This document shows, in pieces, positions 34,410 through 43,295 of a stretch of 64,000 bases of DNA. Where the stretch lies: NCBI RefSeq assembly GCF_000719775.1, contig NZ_JOHR01000017.1, positions 1 through 64,000 of the forward strand, read 5' to 3'. Position numbers and translations under genes: made by a program. The notes under the pieces were generated by a model. That model saw nothing but the letters and a program-made list of their open reading frames with translations. It had not been told where the DNA came from and did not search any database. The stretch's first letter is position 1. Each line of letters starts with the position of its first letter. This stretch comes from Streptomyces sp. NRRL F-5135. GTDB lineage: Bacteria > Actinomycetota > Actinomycetes > Streptomycetales > Streptomycetaceae.

Positions 34410-34628
34410 ATGGCAAAGGCGCTTCTCGGTTATGTCGGCGGTTCCGACCCGCGACTCCTCGCCGAGATGCGACGGCTTCAGCAGCGCGTCCAGGATCTCG
34501 AATCCGAACTCGTACGCATCCAGTCCGAGAACGACGCGCTGAACGCGGCCGCCGCACAGCACCCTGGAGAGTCGATGCTCAACCGCATCGACATTGACGT
34601 ACACCAGGCGGAGCCTGCGCTCACCTGA
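34410..34628 (+). CDS. Small conserved coiled-coil protein
   Basis: 72 residues from ATG 34410 with a GGAGGA ribosome site. The N-terminus M-A-K-A-L-L-G-Y-V-G-G-S-D-P-R is followed by a heptad-patterned helix (~17-48: L-L-A-E-M-R-R-L-Q-Q-R-V) likely to form a coiled coil, then a short acidic end. A similar gene precedes smc in other Streptomyces. I do not know its function. The position next to smc and acyP, with its own promoter and a strong terminator, suggests independent, high-level expression. It could be a DNA- or division-associated structural protein, but that is a guess. Confidence 0.85.
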   Translation: MAKALLGYVGGSDPRLLAEMRRLQQRVQDLESELVRIQSENDALNAAAAQHPGESMLNRIDIDVHQAEPALT

Positions 34629-34687
34629 TCCCGGCCCCTGCCGGGCCATTCGTCGGTCCAGGTGAGTATCAGTCTGGCGAGATATGC

Positions 34688-34719
34688 AAGGGACGCTTCG
34701 GCGTCCCTTCTTTCTTTCC
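34688..34719 (+). terminator. Terminator with UUCG loop
   Basis: A nine-pair stem (34688-34696 with 34701-34709) closed by a TTCG tetraloop and followed by CTTTCTTTCC. It is a textbook intrinsic terminator after the small coiled-coil gene. Confidence 0.93.
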
Positions 34720-34824
34720 ATCTCCCGTTGTGCCAAACACTGTTGGCGTCGTAAGCCCTTTCTCAACACCTGATGTGCCCAGCGCGTCCGGTGGTGAAAC
34801 CGACGGGTGTGAAGCGGTGCCGGG

Positions 34825-34830
34825 TAGAGT
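34825..34830 (+). promoter_or_regulatory. -10-like box directly before smc
   Basis: TAGAGT ends eight bases before the smc GTG at 34839, with no Shine-Dalgarno sequence between. A leaderless or near-leaderless transcript is likely. Confidence 0.4.
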
Positions 34831-34838
34831 CCGACGGC

Positions 34839-37800
34839 GTGCACCTCAAGGCCATGACCCTGCGCGGGTTCAAATCCTTCGCCTCCGCCACGACGCTGCG
34901 CTTCGAGCCCGGAATCACCTGCGTCGTCGGCCCGAACGGTTCGGGCAAGTCCAATGTGGTGGACGCGCTCTCCTGGGTCATGGGCGAGCAGGGGGCCAAA
35001 TCGCTGCGCGGCGGCAAGATGGAAGACGTGATCTTCGCCGGGACGACCGGGCGGCCACCGCTCGGCCGGGCCGAGGTGTCGCTCACGATCGACAACTCCG
35101 ACGGCGCTCTTCCCATCGACTACGCGGAAGTCACCATTACGCGGATCATGTTCCGCAACGGTGGCAGCGAATACCAGCTCAATGGCGACACCTGCCGGCT
35201 GCTCGACATTCAGGAACTGCTCTCCGACTCCGGCATCGGCCGCGAGATGCACGTGATCGTCGGCCAGGGGCAGCTCGATTCCGTACTGCACGCGGATCCG
35301 ATGGGCCGCCGGGCGTTCATCGAGGAGGCCGCGGGGGTCCTCAAGCACCGCAAGCGCAAGGAGAAGGCGCTGCGGAAGCTGGACGCCATGCAGGCCAACC
35401 TCGCCCGGGTACAGGACCTCACCGACGAACTGCGCCGTCAGCTCAAGCCCCTCGGACGGCAGGCGGCCGTCGCCCGCAGAGCCGCCGTCATCCAGGCCGA
35501 CCTGCGGGACGCCCGGCTGCGGCTGCTCGCGGACGATCTGGTGCGGATGCGGGAGGCACTGCGCGCGGAGATCGCCGACGAGGCCGAGCTCAAGCGGGCG
35601 AAGGAGGACGCGGAACAGCGGCTGCGGGCCGCGCAGGCGCGGGAGTCGGCGCTGGAGGAGGAGGTGCGGCGGCTGGCTCCCCGCCTGAAGCGGGCGCAGC
35701 AGACCTGGTACGAGCTGTCCCAGCTGGCCGAGCGGGTACGGGGCACGATCTCACTGGCGGACGCGCGGGTGCGCAGCGCGACCGCCGCGCCCGTGGAGGA
35801 GCGGCGCGGCCGCGACCCGGAGGACATGGAGCGCGAGGCGGCCCGGATCCGCGAGCAGGAGGCGGAGCTGGAAGCCGCGCTGGAGGCGGCCGAGCACGCG
35901 CGCGAGGACGCCGTCTCCTACCGCGCGGAGCTGGAGCGGGCGCTGGCCGTGGAGGAGCGCCGGCTCAAGGACACGGCCCGGGCCATCGCCGACCGCCGGG
36001 AGGGGCTGGCCCGGCTGCACGGCCAGGTCACGGCGGCGCGCGGCCGGGCGGCCTCGGCGCAGGCGGAGATCGGCCGGCTGGCGGCGGCCCGGGACGAGGC
36101 GGGGGAGCGGGCGGTCGCCGCGCGCGAGGAGTACGAACAGCTCGAGGCCGAGGTGGCGGAGCTGGACGCGGCGGACGAGGAACTGGCGCGGCGCCATGAC
36201 GGCGCCCGGCAGGCGCTGGCCGAGGCGGAGACCGCGCTGACCCGGGCCCGCGAGGAGGCCACCGAGGCGGAACGGAGCCGCGCGGCGCTGGCGGCCCGCC
36301 ACGAGACCCTGGCGCTCGGCCTGCGCCGCAAGGACGGCTCGGGCGCGCTGCTGGCCGCGCGGGACGGTCTCCCGGGCCTTCTCGGCCCGGCTGCCGAACT
36401 GCTGGACGTCACCCCCGGCTACGAGGTCCCGGTGGCGGCGGCCCTGGGCACGGCGGCCGACGCGCTCGCCGCCACGGACCCGGCCACGGCGGCGGAGGCG
36501 ATCCGCCTCTTGCGCGACCAGGACGCGGGGCGGGCGGCGCTGCTGGTGGGGGAGTGGGAGGGAGCGGGCGACCGGGCCGGCGAGGAGCACCGGAACCGTG
36601 CGCCGGACCCGGGCGCGTCCGGTGGCGGAGCGGTAACCGGGTCCGGTACGGACGGCACGCTGCCCCGGCAGCCGGGGCAGCGCGCCCCGCTCCCCGCCCG
36701 GGCCGGCGGAACCGGAGCCGGACCCGGGGCCTGGCCCCGGGCGGGGGTGTCTCCGGCCGGTGAGCCCGCCGCGACCGGCCTCGGGACACCCGAGGGGCCG
36801 TACGTCGGGCAGCTCGTGCGCGGGCCGGCGGCGCTGGTGCGGGCCGTGCGGTGGCTCGTACGGGACGCCGTGGTCGTCGGAACGCTTCAGGACGCCGAGG
36901 CACTGGTCGCGGACCGGCCCGAACTCGTCGCCGTCACGGCCGACGGTGATGTGCTCGGGGCACACTTCGCGTACGGCGGGTCCGCCGGGGCACCGAGCCA
37001 GTTGGAGGTGCGCGCGGCCGTCGACGAGGCCGCCGCCGAGCTGGCGGAGCTGGCCGTGCGGTGCGAGGAGCTGGACGGGGCGCGGCGCCGGGCGGCGGCA
37101 CGGCGCGAGGAGTGCGCCGCGCTCGTGGAGGAGTGGGGGGAGCGCCGCCGGGCCGCCGACCGGGAGAAGTCCGCCGTCTCCGGCCGGCTCGGCCGCCTTT
37201 CCGGCCAGGCCAGGGGCGCCGAGGGCGAGGCGGAGCGGACCACCGCGGCCGCCGCCAAGGCCGAGGAGGCCCTGGAGCGGGCCACCGCCGAGGCGGAGGA
37301 GCTCGCCGAACGGCTGCGGGTCGTCGAGGAGGCCCCGGCCGAGGAGGAGCCGGACACCTCCGTACGCGACCGGCTCGCCGCCGACGGCGCCAACGCCCGC
37401 CAGACCGAGATGGAAGCGCGGCTCCAGGTCCGTACCCACGAGGAGCGCGTGAAGGGGCTCGCGGGACGGGCCGACGCACTCGACCGGGGCGCGCGCGCCG
37501 AGCGCGAAGCGCGAGCGCGCGCCGAACAGCGGCGCGCCCGGCTGCGCCACGAGGCCGAGGTCGCCCGGGCCGTGGCGGCCGGTGCGAGGCTGCTGCTCGC
37601 CCATGTGGAGGTCTCGGTCGTACGGGCGGAGGCGGAGCGGGCCGCCGCCGAGACGGCCAGGGCCGCCCGCGAGCGCGACCTGACGGCCGAGCGTGACCAG
37701 GGCCGGGGGCTGAAGGCCGAGCTGGACAAGCTCACCGACTCCGTGCACCGCGGTGAAGTCCTCGGCGCGGAGAAGCGGCTGCGCATCGAGCAGCTGGAGA

Positions 37801-38636
37801 CGAGGGCCCTGGAGGAGCTGGGCGTGGAGCCGGCCGGGCTGATCGCGGACTACGGCCCCGACCAGCCCGTACCGCCGTCTCCGCCCGACGCGGGCGAGCC
37901 CCCGGCCGGCGAACTCCCCGCCGGCGGGGACGGCGAGGGTACGGAGGGCGCCGACGGCGACCGGCCGGGCCCGGCGCCGAAGCCCTTCGTCCGGGCCGAA
38001 CAGGAGAAGCGGCTCAGGGCCGCCGAACGGGCGTACCAGCAGCTCGGAAAGGTCAATCCGCTCGCCCTGGAGGAGTTCGCGGCGCTGGAGGAGCGGCACC
38101 AGTTCCTCTCCGAGCAGCTGGCGGACCTGAAGAAGACCCGGGCCGACCTGCTCCAGGTCGTCAAGGAGGTCGACGAGCGCGTCGAGCAGGTCTTCACCGA
38201 GGCGTACCGGGACACCGCCGAGCAGTTCGAGGGGGTCTTCTCCCGGCTCTTCCCCGGCGGCGAGGGGCGGCTGGTCCTCACCGACCCCGAGCACATGCTG
38301 ACCACCGGCGTGGAGGTCGAGGCCCGGCCGCCGGGCAAGAAGGTCAAGCGGCTGTCGCTGCTCTCCGGCGGCGAGCGGTCGCTGACGGCCGTCGCGCTGC
38401 TGGTGTCGATCTTCAAGGCGAGGCCGAGCCCGTTCTACGTGATGGACGAGGTCGAGGCGGCGCTCGACGACACCAATCTGCAGCGGCTGATCCGCATCAT
38501 GCAGGAGCTCCAGGAGAGCTCCCAGCTGATCGTGATCACGCACCAGAAACGCACGATGGAGGTCGCGGACGCCCTGTACGGGGTGTCCATGCAAGGGGAC
38601 GGGGTATCCAAGGTCATCAGCCAAAGGCTCCGCTGA
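34839..38636 (+). CDS. smc: Chromosome partition protein SMC
   Basis: A 1265-residue condensin ATPase that organises and segregates the chromosome with ScpAB. Walker A G-P-N-G-S-G-K-S is at 31-38. Long coiled coils flank a hinge. The C-terminal signature L-S-G-G-E-R is near 1175 and Walker B Y-V-M-D-E-V-E-A-A-L-D follows. The start GTG 34839 gives the conserved V-H-L-K-A-M-T-L-R-G-F-K-S-F. The hinge contains an extra Gly/Pro/Ala-rich stretch (~575-650) and the second coil a Pro/Gly/Asp-rich insert (~1010-1045), which explains the length above the usual ~1190. Confidence 0.97.
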   Translation: MHLKAMTLRGFKSFASATTLRFEPGITCVVGPNGSGKSNVVDALSWVMGEQGAKSLRGGKMEDVIFAGTTGRPPLGRAEVSLTIDNSDGALPIDYAEVTITRIMFRNGGSEYQLNGDTCRLLDIQELLSDSGIGREMHVIVGQGQLDSVLHADPMGRRAFIEEAAGVLKHRKRKEKALRKLDAMQANLARVQDLTDELRRQLKPLGRQAAVARRAAVIQADLRDARLRLLADDLVRMREALRAEIADEAELKRAKEDAEQRLRAAQARESALEEEVRRLAPRLKRAQQTWYELSQLAERVRGTISLADARVRSATAAPVEERRGRDPEDMEREAARIREQEAELEAALEAAEHAREDAVSYRAELERALAVEERRLKDTARAIADRREGLARLHGQVTAARGRAASAQAEIGRLAAARDEAGERAVAAREEYEQLEAEVAELDAADEELARRHDGARQALAEAETALTRAREEATEAERSRAALAARHETLALGLRRKDGSGALLAARDGLPGLLGPAAELLDVTPGYEVPVAAALGTAADALAATDPATAAEAIRLLRDQDAGRAALLVGEWEGAGDRAGEEHRNRAPDPGASGGGAVTGSGTDGTLPRQPGQRAPLPARAGGTGAGPGAWPRAGVSPAGEPAATGLGTPEGPYVGQLVRGPAALVRAVRWLVRDAVVVGTLQDAEALVADRPELVAVTADGDVLGAHFAYGGSAGAPSQLEVRAAVDEAAAELAELAVRCEELDGARRRAAARREECAALVEEWGERRRAADREKSAVSGRLGRLSGQARGAEGEAERTTAAAAKAEEALERATAEAEELAERLRVVEEAPAEEEPDTSVRDRLAADGANARQTEMEARLQVRTHEERVKGLAGRADALDRGARAEREARARAEQRRARLRHEAEVARAVAAGARLLLAHVEVSVVRAEAERAAAETARAARERDLTAERDQGRGLKAELDKLTDSVHRGEVLGAEKRLRIEQLETRALEELGVEPAGLIADYGPDQPVPPSPPDAGEPPAGELPAGGDGEGTEGADGDRPGPAPKPFVRAEQEKRLRAAERAYQQLGKVNPLALEEFAALEERHQFLSEQLADLKKTRADLLQVVKEVDERVEQVFTEAYRDTAEQFEGVFSRLFPGGEGRLVLTDPEHMLTTGVEVEARPPGKKVKRLSLLSGGERSLTAVALLVSIFKARPSPFYVMDEVEAALDDTNLQRLIRIMQELQESSQLIVITHQKRTMEVADALYGVSMQGDGVSKVISQRLR

Positions 38637-38655
38637 CCCCCGGGAGGGAGTTCTC

Positions 38656-40071
38656 GTGTCCCAAGCGCAGGCACCGTCGCCCGGAGGGCGGACGGCGCAT
38701 CCGGAACACATCGGTCATGTCATCTTCATCACCGCGTCCGCCGCCATGGGCGGCTTCCTCTTCGGCTACGACAGCTCGGTGATCAACGGCGCGGTGGAGG
38801 CCATCCGGGACCGGTACGACATCGGATCGGCGGCCCTCGCCCAGGTCATCGCCATCGCGCTGATCGGCTGCGCGATCGGCGCCGCCACGGCGGGCCGTAT
38901 CGCCGACCGCATCGGCCGGATCCGCTGCATGCAGATCGCGGCCGTCCTGTTCACCATCAGCGCCGTCGGCTCCGCCCTGCCGTTCGACATCTACGACCTG
39001 GCGGCCTGGCGGATCGTCGGCGGCTTCGCGATCGGCATGGCCTCGGTGATCGGACCGGCCTACATCGCGGAGGTCTCCCCGGCGGCGTACCGCGGCCGGC
39101 TCGGCTCCTTCCAGCAGGCGGCCATCGTCGTCGGCATCGCGGTCTCACAGCTGGTGAACTACGGCATCCTCCAGCTCGCCGACGGCGACCAGCGCGGCAA
39201 GCTGCTGGGGCTGGAGGCGTGGCAGTGGATGCTCGGGGTGATGGTCGTCCCGGCCGTGCTGTACGGGCTGCTCTCCTTCGCCATCCCCGAGTCGCCGCGC
39301 TTCCTGATCTCCGTCGGGCGGCGGGAGCGGGCCAGGGCGGTGCTGGCGGACGTCGAGAGCAAGGACGTCGACCTCGACGCCCGGATCGCGGAGATCGAGC
39401 ACGCCATGCGCCGGGAGCACAAGTCGAGCTTCAAGGACCTGCTCGGCGGGCGCTTCGCCTTCCTGCCCATCGTCTGGGTCGGCATCGGGCTCTCGGTCTT
39501 CCAGCAGCTGGTCGGCATCAACGTCGCCTTCTACTACTCGGCGACGCTCTGGCAGTCGGTCGGCATCGACCCGTCCAGCTCGTTCTTCTACTCCTTCACG
39601 ACCTCGATCGTGAACATCATCGGCACCGTGATCGCGATGGTCCTGGTGGACCGGGTCGGCCGCAAGCCGCTCGCGCTCGTGGGATCCAGCGGTATGGCGA
39701 TCGCGCTGGCCTTCGAGGCCTGGGCGTTCTCCGCGAAGCTCGTGGACGGCAAGCTGCCCGGCACCGAGGGCACCGTGGCGCTGATCGCCGCCCATGTCTT
39801 CGTGCTGTTCTTCGCGCTGTCCTGGGGCGTCGTCGTCTGGGTCTTCCTCGGCGAGATGTTCCCCAACCGGATCCGCGCGGCGGCGCTCGGGGTCGCGGCC
39901 TCCGCCCAGTGGATCGCCAACTGGGCGATCACGGCGAGCTTCCCGAGCCTGGCCGACTGGAACCTCTCGGGCACGTACGTGATCTACACCTTCTTCGCCC
40001 TGCTCTCCATCCCGTTCGTGGTGTTCTTCGTGCGGGAGACGAAGGGCAAGACGCTGGAGGAGATGGGCTGA
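38656..40071 (+). CDS. MFS sugar porter
   Basis: A 471-residue major-facilitator protein of the sugar-porter branch with about 12 membrane helices. Motifs: G-F-L-F-G-Y-D-S-S-V-I-N-G (helix 1), G-R-I-A-D-R-I-G-R-I-R (loop 2-3), P-E-S-P-R-F-L after helix 6, Q-Q-L-V-G-I-N (helix 7), D-R-V-G-R-K-P and the C-terminal P-F-V-V-F-F-V-R-E-T-K-G-K-T-L-E-E. Probably imports a hexose or polyol with protons. Substrate unknown. GTG start with GGGAGGG. Its last 88 bases overlap the convergent permease gene. Confidence 0.95.
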   Translation: MSQAQAPSPGGRTAHPEHIGHVIFITASAAMGGFLFGYDSSVINGAVEAIRDRYDIGSAALAQVIAIALIGCAIGAATAGRIADRIGRIRCMQIAAVLFTISAVGSALPFDIYDLAAWRIVGGFAIGMASVIGPAYIAEVSPAAYRGRLGSFQQAAIVVGIAVSQLVNYGILQLADGDQRGKLLGLEAWQWMLGVMVVPAVLYGLLSFAIPESPRFLISVGRRERARAVLADVESKDVDLDARIAEIEHAMRREHKSSFKDLLGGRFAFLPIVWVGIGLSVFQQLVGINVAFYYSATLWQSVGIDPSSSFFYSFTTSIVNIIGTVIAMVLVDRVGRKPLALVGSSGMAIALAFEAWAFSAKLVDGKLPGTEGTVALIAAHVFVLFFALSWGVVVWVFLGEMFPNRIRAAALGVAASAQWIANWAITASFPSLADWNLSGTYVIYTFFALLSIPFVVFFVRETKGKTLEEMG

Positions 40072-41657
40072 CGGCGGGCCCCGCCCGGCGGGCCTCCCGG
40101 CGTCGTGGGCGGGAGCGCCGGGGTTCCCGGTGCCTCCGTCGCCCTCTTCCGTGCCGCCGGTGTGTCCGGTGCTCCCGTCGCCGTCGGCGCTCCGGGCTTC
40201 GCCGTCGTCCGCTCACGCGGCAGCACGGCGTACAGCACCGCCGCGACCAGCGTGCTCGCCACCCAGCCCAGGTTGTTCCGGCCGGGCCAGGTGCCGGCGA
40301 ACGGCCCCGCGAACCACTCGACGCGGGTGAAGAGCAGGCCCACCACCAGTGCCGTGGCCCAGGCGGCCAGGGCGGAGCGGGCGAACCCGCCCCGGTACCA
40401 GTACGCGCTGGCGCGGGTGGTGTCCATCAGCGCGGGCCCGTCGTAGGCGGCCCGGCGCAGCATGTCCACCCCGAACACGCCGATCCACGCCGAGAACGCC
40501 ACCGCGAGCAGGGTGAGGAAGGAGATGAAGGAGCCGATGAAGCTGGTGGCCACCACCATCAGCAGGAAGCCGAGAACCAGGCTGATCACCGCGTTGACGC
40601 TGACGGCCCAGGCGCGCGGCAGCCTGACCCCCAGCGTCTGCGCGGTGAAGCCCGCGGAGTACATCGACATCGAGTTGATCAGCACCATGCCGATCAGGGC
40701 GATCAGCAGGTACGGCACCGAGAGCCAGGCGGGCAGCAGCTTTCCGATGAACGACACCGGGTCGCCCGCCCCGGCCAGGTCCGGAGTGCCGACCGCCATC
40801 ACCGCGCCCATCAGCACCATCGGCAGCACCACGATGCCGGCGCCGGCCACCGTCGTGCCCGTCATCGCCCGGCCGGACGCGGAACGCGGCAGGTAGCGGG
40901 TGAAGTCGGGGGCCGAGGGGACCCAGCTGATGCCGCCCGCCGCGACGGTGCCGATCCCCGCGATCAGCATCGCCGTGGATCCGGCGGGTTCGCCGAGGAC
41001 GGCCGCCCAGTCGGTCTCGGCGACCAGATACACCAGCACGAGCACACTGAACGCGCCGAACAGGTACGTCGACCAGGTGCTGCACCGGCGCAGCGCGGTG
41101 ATGCCGAGACCGGACACCGCGAACGTCGCGGCCACGAAGAGCACCAGCGTCAGCACGATCAGCGGCGTGCTCCGCCGGACGCCGAAGAGCAGGTCGAGGA
41201 CCGTCAGGACGGCGTACGCCCCGGTGACGGCGTTGATGGTCTCCCAGCCCCAGCGGGCCACCCAGATCAGGGTGCCGGGGAAGAGGTTCCCGCGCTGTCC
41301 GAACACCGCGCGCGACAGCGCCATGCCGGGGGAGCCGCCGCGCTTGCCGGCCACGGAGACCAGCCCCACCAGGCCGTACGAGACGACGGGCGCCGCCACA
41401 GCGACAACGAGGACCTGCCAGAAGTTCAGCCCGTTGAAGACGACCAGACCGGCGCCCATGGTGAGCAGCAGCACGCTGATGTTGGCCGCGACCCAGGTGG
41501 GGAAGAGCTGCCGGACGCGGCCGGTGCGCTCGGAGTCGGGGACGGGCTCGAGGCCGCGGGTCTCGACCGGGCCCCGCGAGGGGGCACCCGCGGGCGTCGC
41601 GCCTTCGGAAGCGGAAGCGGAAGCGGAAGCGGCGGCGCGAGCGGAGTCGTGGGGCAT
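39984..41657 (-). CDS. NCS1-family nucleobase/cytosine permease
   Basis: A 557-residue permease from ATG 41655-41657, preceded by GGAG. After an Ala/Ser-rich N-terminus (A-S-A-S-A-S-A-S-E) it has ~12 membrane helices. These include F-P-T-W-V-A-A-N-I-S near helix 1 and A-P-D-F-T-R-Y-L-P and N-S-M-S-M-Y-S-A in later helices, typical of cytosine/purine transporters. The C-terminal 70 residues are Pro/Thr/Ala-rich and partly encoded antisense to the sugar porter. No nucleobase catabolic genes adjoin, so the substrate remains open. Confidence 0.92.
   Translation of the reverse strand: MPHDSARAAASASASASEGATPAGAPSRGPVETRGLEPVPDSERTGRVRQLFPTWVAANISVLLLTMGAGLVVFNGLNFWQVLVVAVAAPVVSYGLVGLVSVAGKRGGSPGMALSRAVFGQRGNLFPGTLIWVARWGWETINAVTGAYAVLTVLDLLFGVRRSTPLIVLTLVLFVAATFAVSGLGITALRRCSTWSTYLFGAFSVLVLVYLVAETDWAAVLGEPAGSTAMLIAGIGTVAAGGISWVPSAPDFTRYLPRSASGRAMTGTTVAGAGIVVLPMVLMGAVMAVGTPDLAGAGDPVSFIGKLLPAWLSVPYLLIALIGMVLINSMSMYSAGFTAQTLGVRLPRAWAVSVNAVISLVLGFLLMVVATSFIGSFISFLTLLAVAFSAWIGVFGVDMLRRAAYDGPALMDTTRASAYWYRGGFARSALAAWATALVVGLLFTRVEWFAGPFAGTWPGRNNLGWVASTLVAAVLYAVLPRERTTAKPGAPTATGAPDTPAARKRATEAPGTPALPPTTPGGPPGGARRQPISSSVLPFVSRTKNTTNGMESRAKKV
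41607..41630. repeat. Hexanucleotide repeat GGAAGC x4
   Basis: Four perfect copies lie inside the 5' end of the NCS1 permease gene and encode alternating Ala-Ser residues. Copy number could vary between strains without a frameshift. Confidence 0.85.
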
Positions 41658-41852
41658 GGACAGGCTCCGAACAGAGGTGGGGGCTCCAGGGAGCGGCGGT
41701 GCTCCGCGACGACGGCCCGGGCGGACCCGGGCCGTCCAGCATCGTACGAACACCGCAAAAGGACCAAATCGCGGCCCGAAACCGCCCCGGGACTCTGTGC
41801 GATCCTCCAATTCCGGGTCCCGCCGGGGCCGTGGCCGATACTGGGGAGCGTT

Positions 41853-43076
41853 ATGGAACTCGTCATCCTTGTTGTAGTCATCGCCCTGGTCGCGGTCGGC
41901 GCGATCAGCGGTCTCGTGGTCGGCAGCCGCAAGAAGAAGAAGCTGCCGCCCTCGGCGCCGTCGAGCACGCCGACCATCACAGCCCCGCCCGCCGAACCCC
42001 ATGTCGGTGACGAGGCGGAGACGCCGCGCGACGAACCGCGGCGCACCATCGAAGAGGTCGGTCTGCCGGACGCCGCCGAGGCCACCGGCACACCCGTCGC
42101 GGTCGAGGATCCGGTGGTGGCCGAGCCGGCCCCGCCGGTCATCGAGATCCCCGAACCGACCGCGGGCCGGCTGGTCCGGCTGCGCGCGCGGCTGGCCCGC
42201 TCGCAGAACTCCCTCGGCAAGGGACTCCTCACCCTGCTCTCCCGGGAGCACCTGGACGAGGAGACCTGGGAGGAGATCGAGGACACGCTGCTGACCGCGG
42301 ACGTCGGTGTCACGCCCACCCAGGAACTGGTCGAGCGGCTGCGCGAGCGGGTGCGCGTGCTCGGCACCCGTACCCCCGAGGAACTGCGCGCCCTGCTGCG
42401 CGAGGAACTGGTCACGCTCCTCGGCACCGACTTCGACCGTGCCGTGCGGACCGAGAGCACCACCGACACTCCGGCCGTGGTGATGGTCGTCGGGGTCAAC
42501 GGCACCGGCAAGACCACCACCACCGGAAAGCTGGCCCGGGTCCTGGTGGCGGACGGCCGCTCCGTGGTACTGGGCGCGGCGGACACGTTCCGCGCGGCGG
42601 CCGCGGACCAGCTCCAGACGTGGGGCGAACGCGTGGGGGCCCGTACGGTGCGCGGTCCCGAGGGCGGCGACCCGGCGTCCATCGCCTTCGACGCGGTCAA
42701 GGAGGGCATCGCGGAGAGCGCGGACGTCGTCCTGATCGACACGGCGGGACGGCTGCACACCAAGACCGGCCTGATGGACGAGCTGGGCAAGGTCAAGCGG
42801 GTGGTGGAGAAGCACGGTCCGCTGGACGAGGTCCTGCTGGTCCTGGACGCCACCACCGGGCAGAACGGCCTGGTGCAGGCGCGGGTCTTCGCCGAGGTCG
42901 TGGACATCACGGGCATCGTCCTGACCAAGCTGGACGGTACGGCGAAGGGCGGCATCGTGGTGGCGGTGCAGCGCGAGCTGGGCGTGCCGGTGAAGCTGGT
43001 GGGCCTGGGCGAGGGCGCGGACGATCTGGCGCCGTTCGAGCCGGGTGCGTTCGTGGACGCGCTGCTGGGTGAGTAG
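41853..43076 (+). CDS. ftsY: Signal recognition particle receptor FtsY
   Basis: A 407-residue SRP receptor GTPase that docks ribosome-SRP complexes at the membrane. Residues 1-22 form a real membrane helix (L-V-I-L-V-V-V-I-A-L-V-A-V), so the protein is membrane-anchored. An acidic Pro-rich linker (35-105) precedes the N domain. G motifs: V-G-V-N-G-T-G-K-T-T-T, D-T-F-R-A-A-A, D-T-A-G-R-L-H-T-K, T-K-L-D-G-T-A-K-G. ATG 41853 follows GGGGAG. Ffh, its partner, is encoded 8 kb away. Confidence 0.97.
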   Translation: MELVILVVVIALVAVGAISGLVVGSRKKKKLPPSAPSSTPTITAPPAEPHVGDEAETPRDEPRRTIEEVGLPDAAEATGTPVAVEDPVVAEPAPPVIEIPEPTAGRLVRLRARLARSQNSLGKGLLTLLSREHLDEETWEEIEDTLLTADVGVTPTQELVERLRERVRVLGTRTPEELRALLREELVTLLGTDFDRAVRTESTTDTPAVVMVVGVNGTGKTTTTGKLARVLVADGRSVVLGAADTFRAAAADQLQTWGERVGARTVRGPEGGDPASIAFDAVKEGIAESADVVLIDTAGRLHTKTGLMDELGKVKRVVEKHGPLDEVLLVLDATTGQNGLVQARVFAEVVDITGIVLTKLDGTAKGGIVVAVQRELGVPVKLVGLGEGADDLAPFEPGAFVDALLGE

Positions 43077-43080
43077 GCCT

Positions 43081-43135
43081 CCGGGCCGGTCCGCGCCCGT
43101 CCGCGCCGGTTTCGTGGGGGCGCGGTCCGGCCCGG
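43081..43135. terminator. ftsY terminator
   Basis: An 18-pair stem with one mismatch (43081-43098 with 43118-43135), five bases after the ftsY stop. It separates ftsY from the convergent prim-pol gene and probably works in both directions. Confidence 0.75.
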
Positions 43136-43295
43136 TCCGGCGGGTTCGTGTCGACCCGGGTCCGTGTGCCGCGGCGGGCCGGCGGGCGGAGACCGGTGGC
43201 CGGGGCGTCCCGGCCGCCCCGCCCGACGGGGCTTCGTACCGCCGGTTCGCCGGGCCGTCGGGGCGGCCCTCCGGGCATATCGTCGGGCAGGGTCG

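Noticed and set aside
35751..38711. 986-codon minus-strand frame over smc
   Set aside because: It is a shadow frame; its translation is Leu/Gly/Arg-rich without any conserved motif.
39219..41852. Upstream extension of the ftsY reading frame over two transporter genes
   Set aside because: The conserved FtsY begins at ATG 41853 with a good ribosome site. The upstream part overlaps known genes in other frames.
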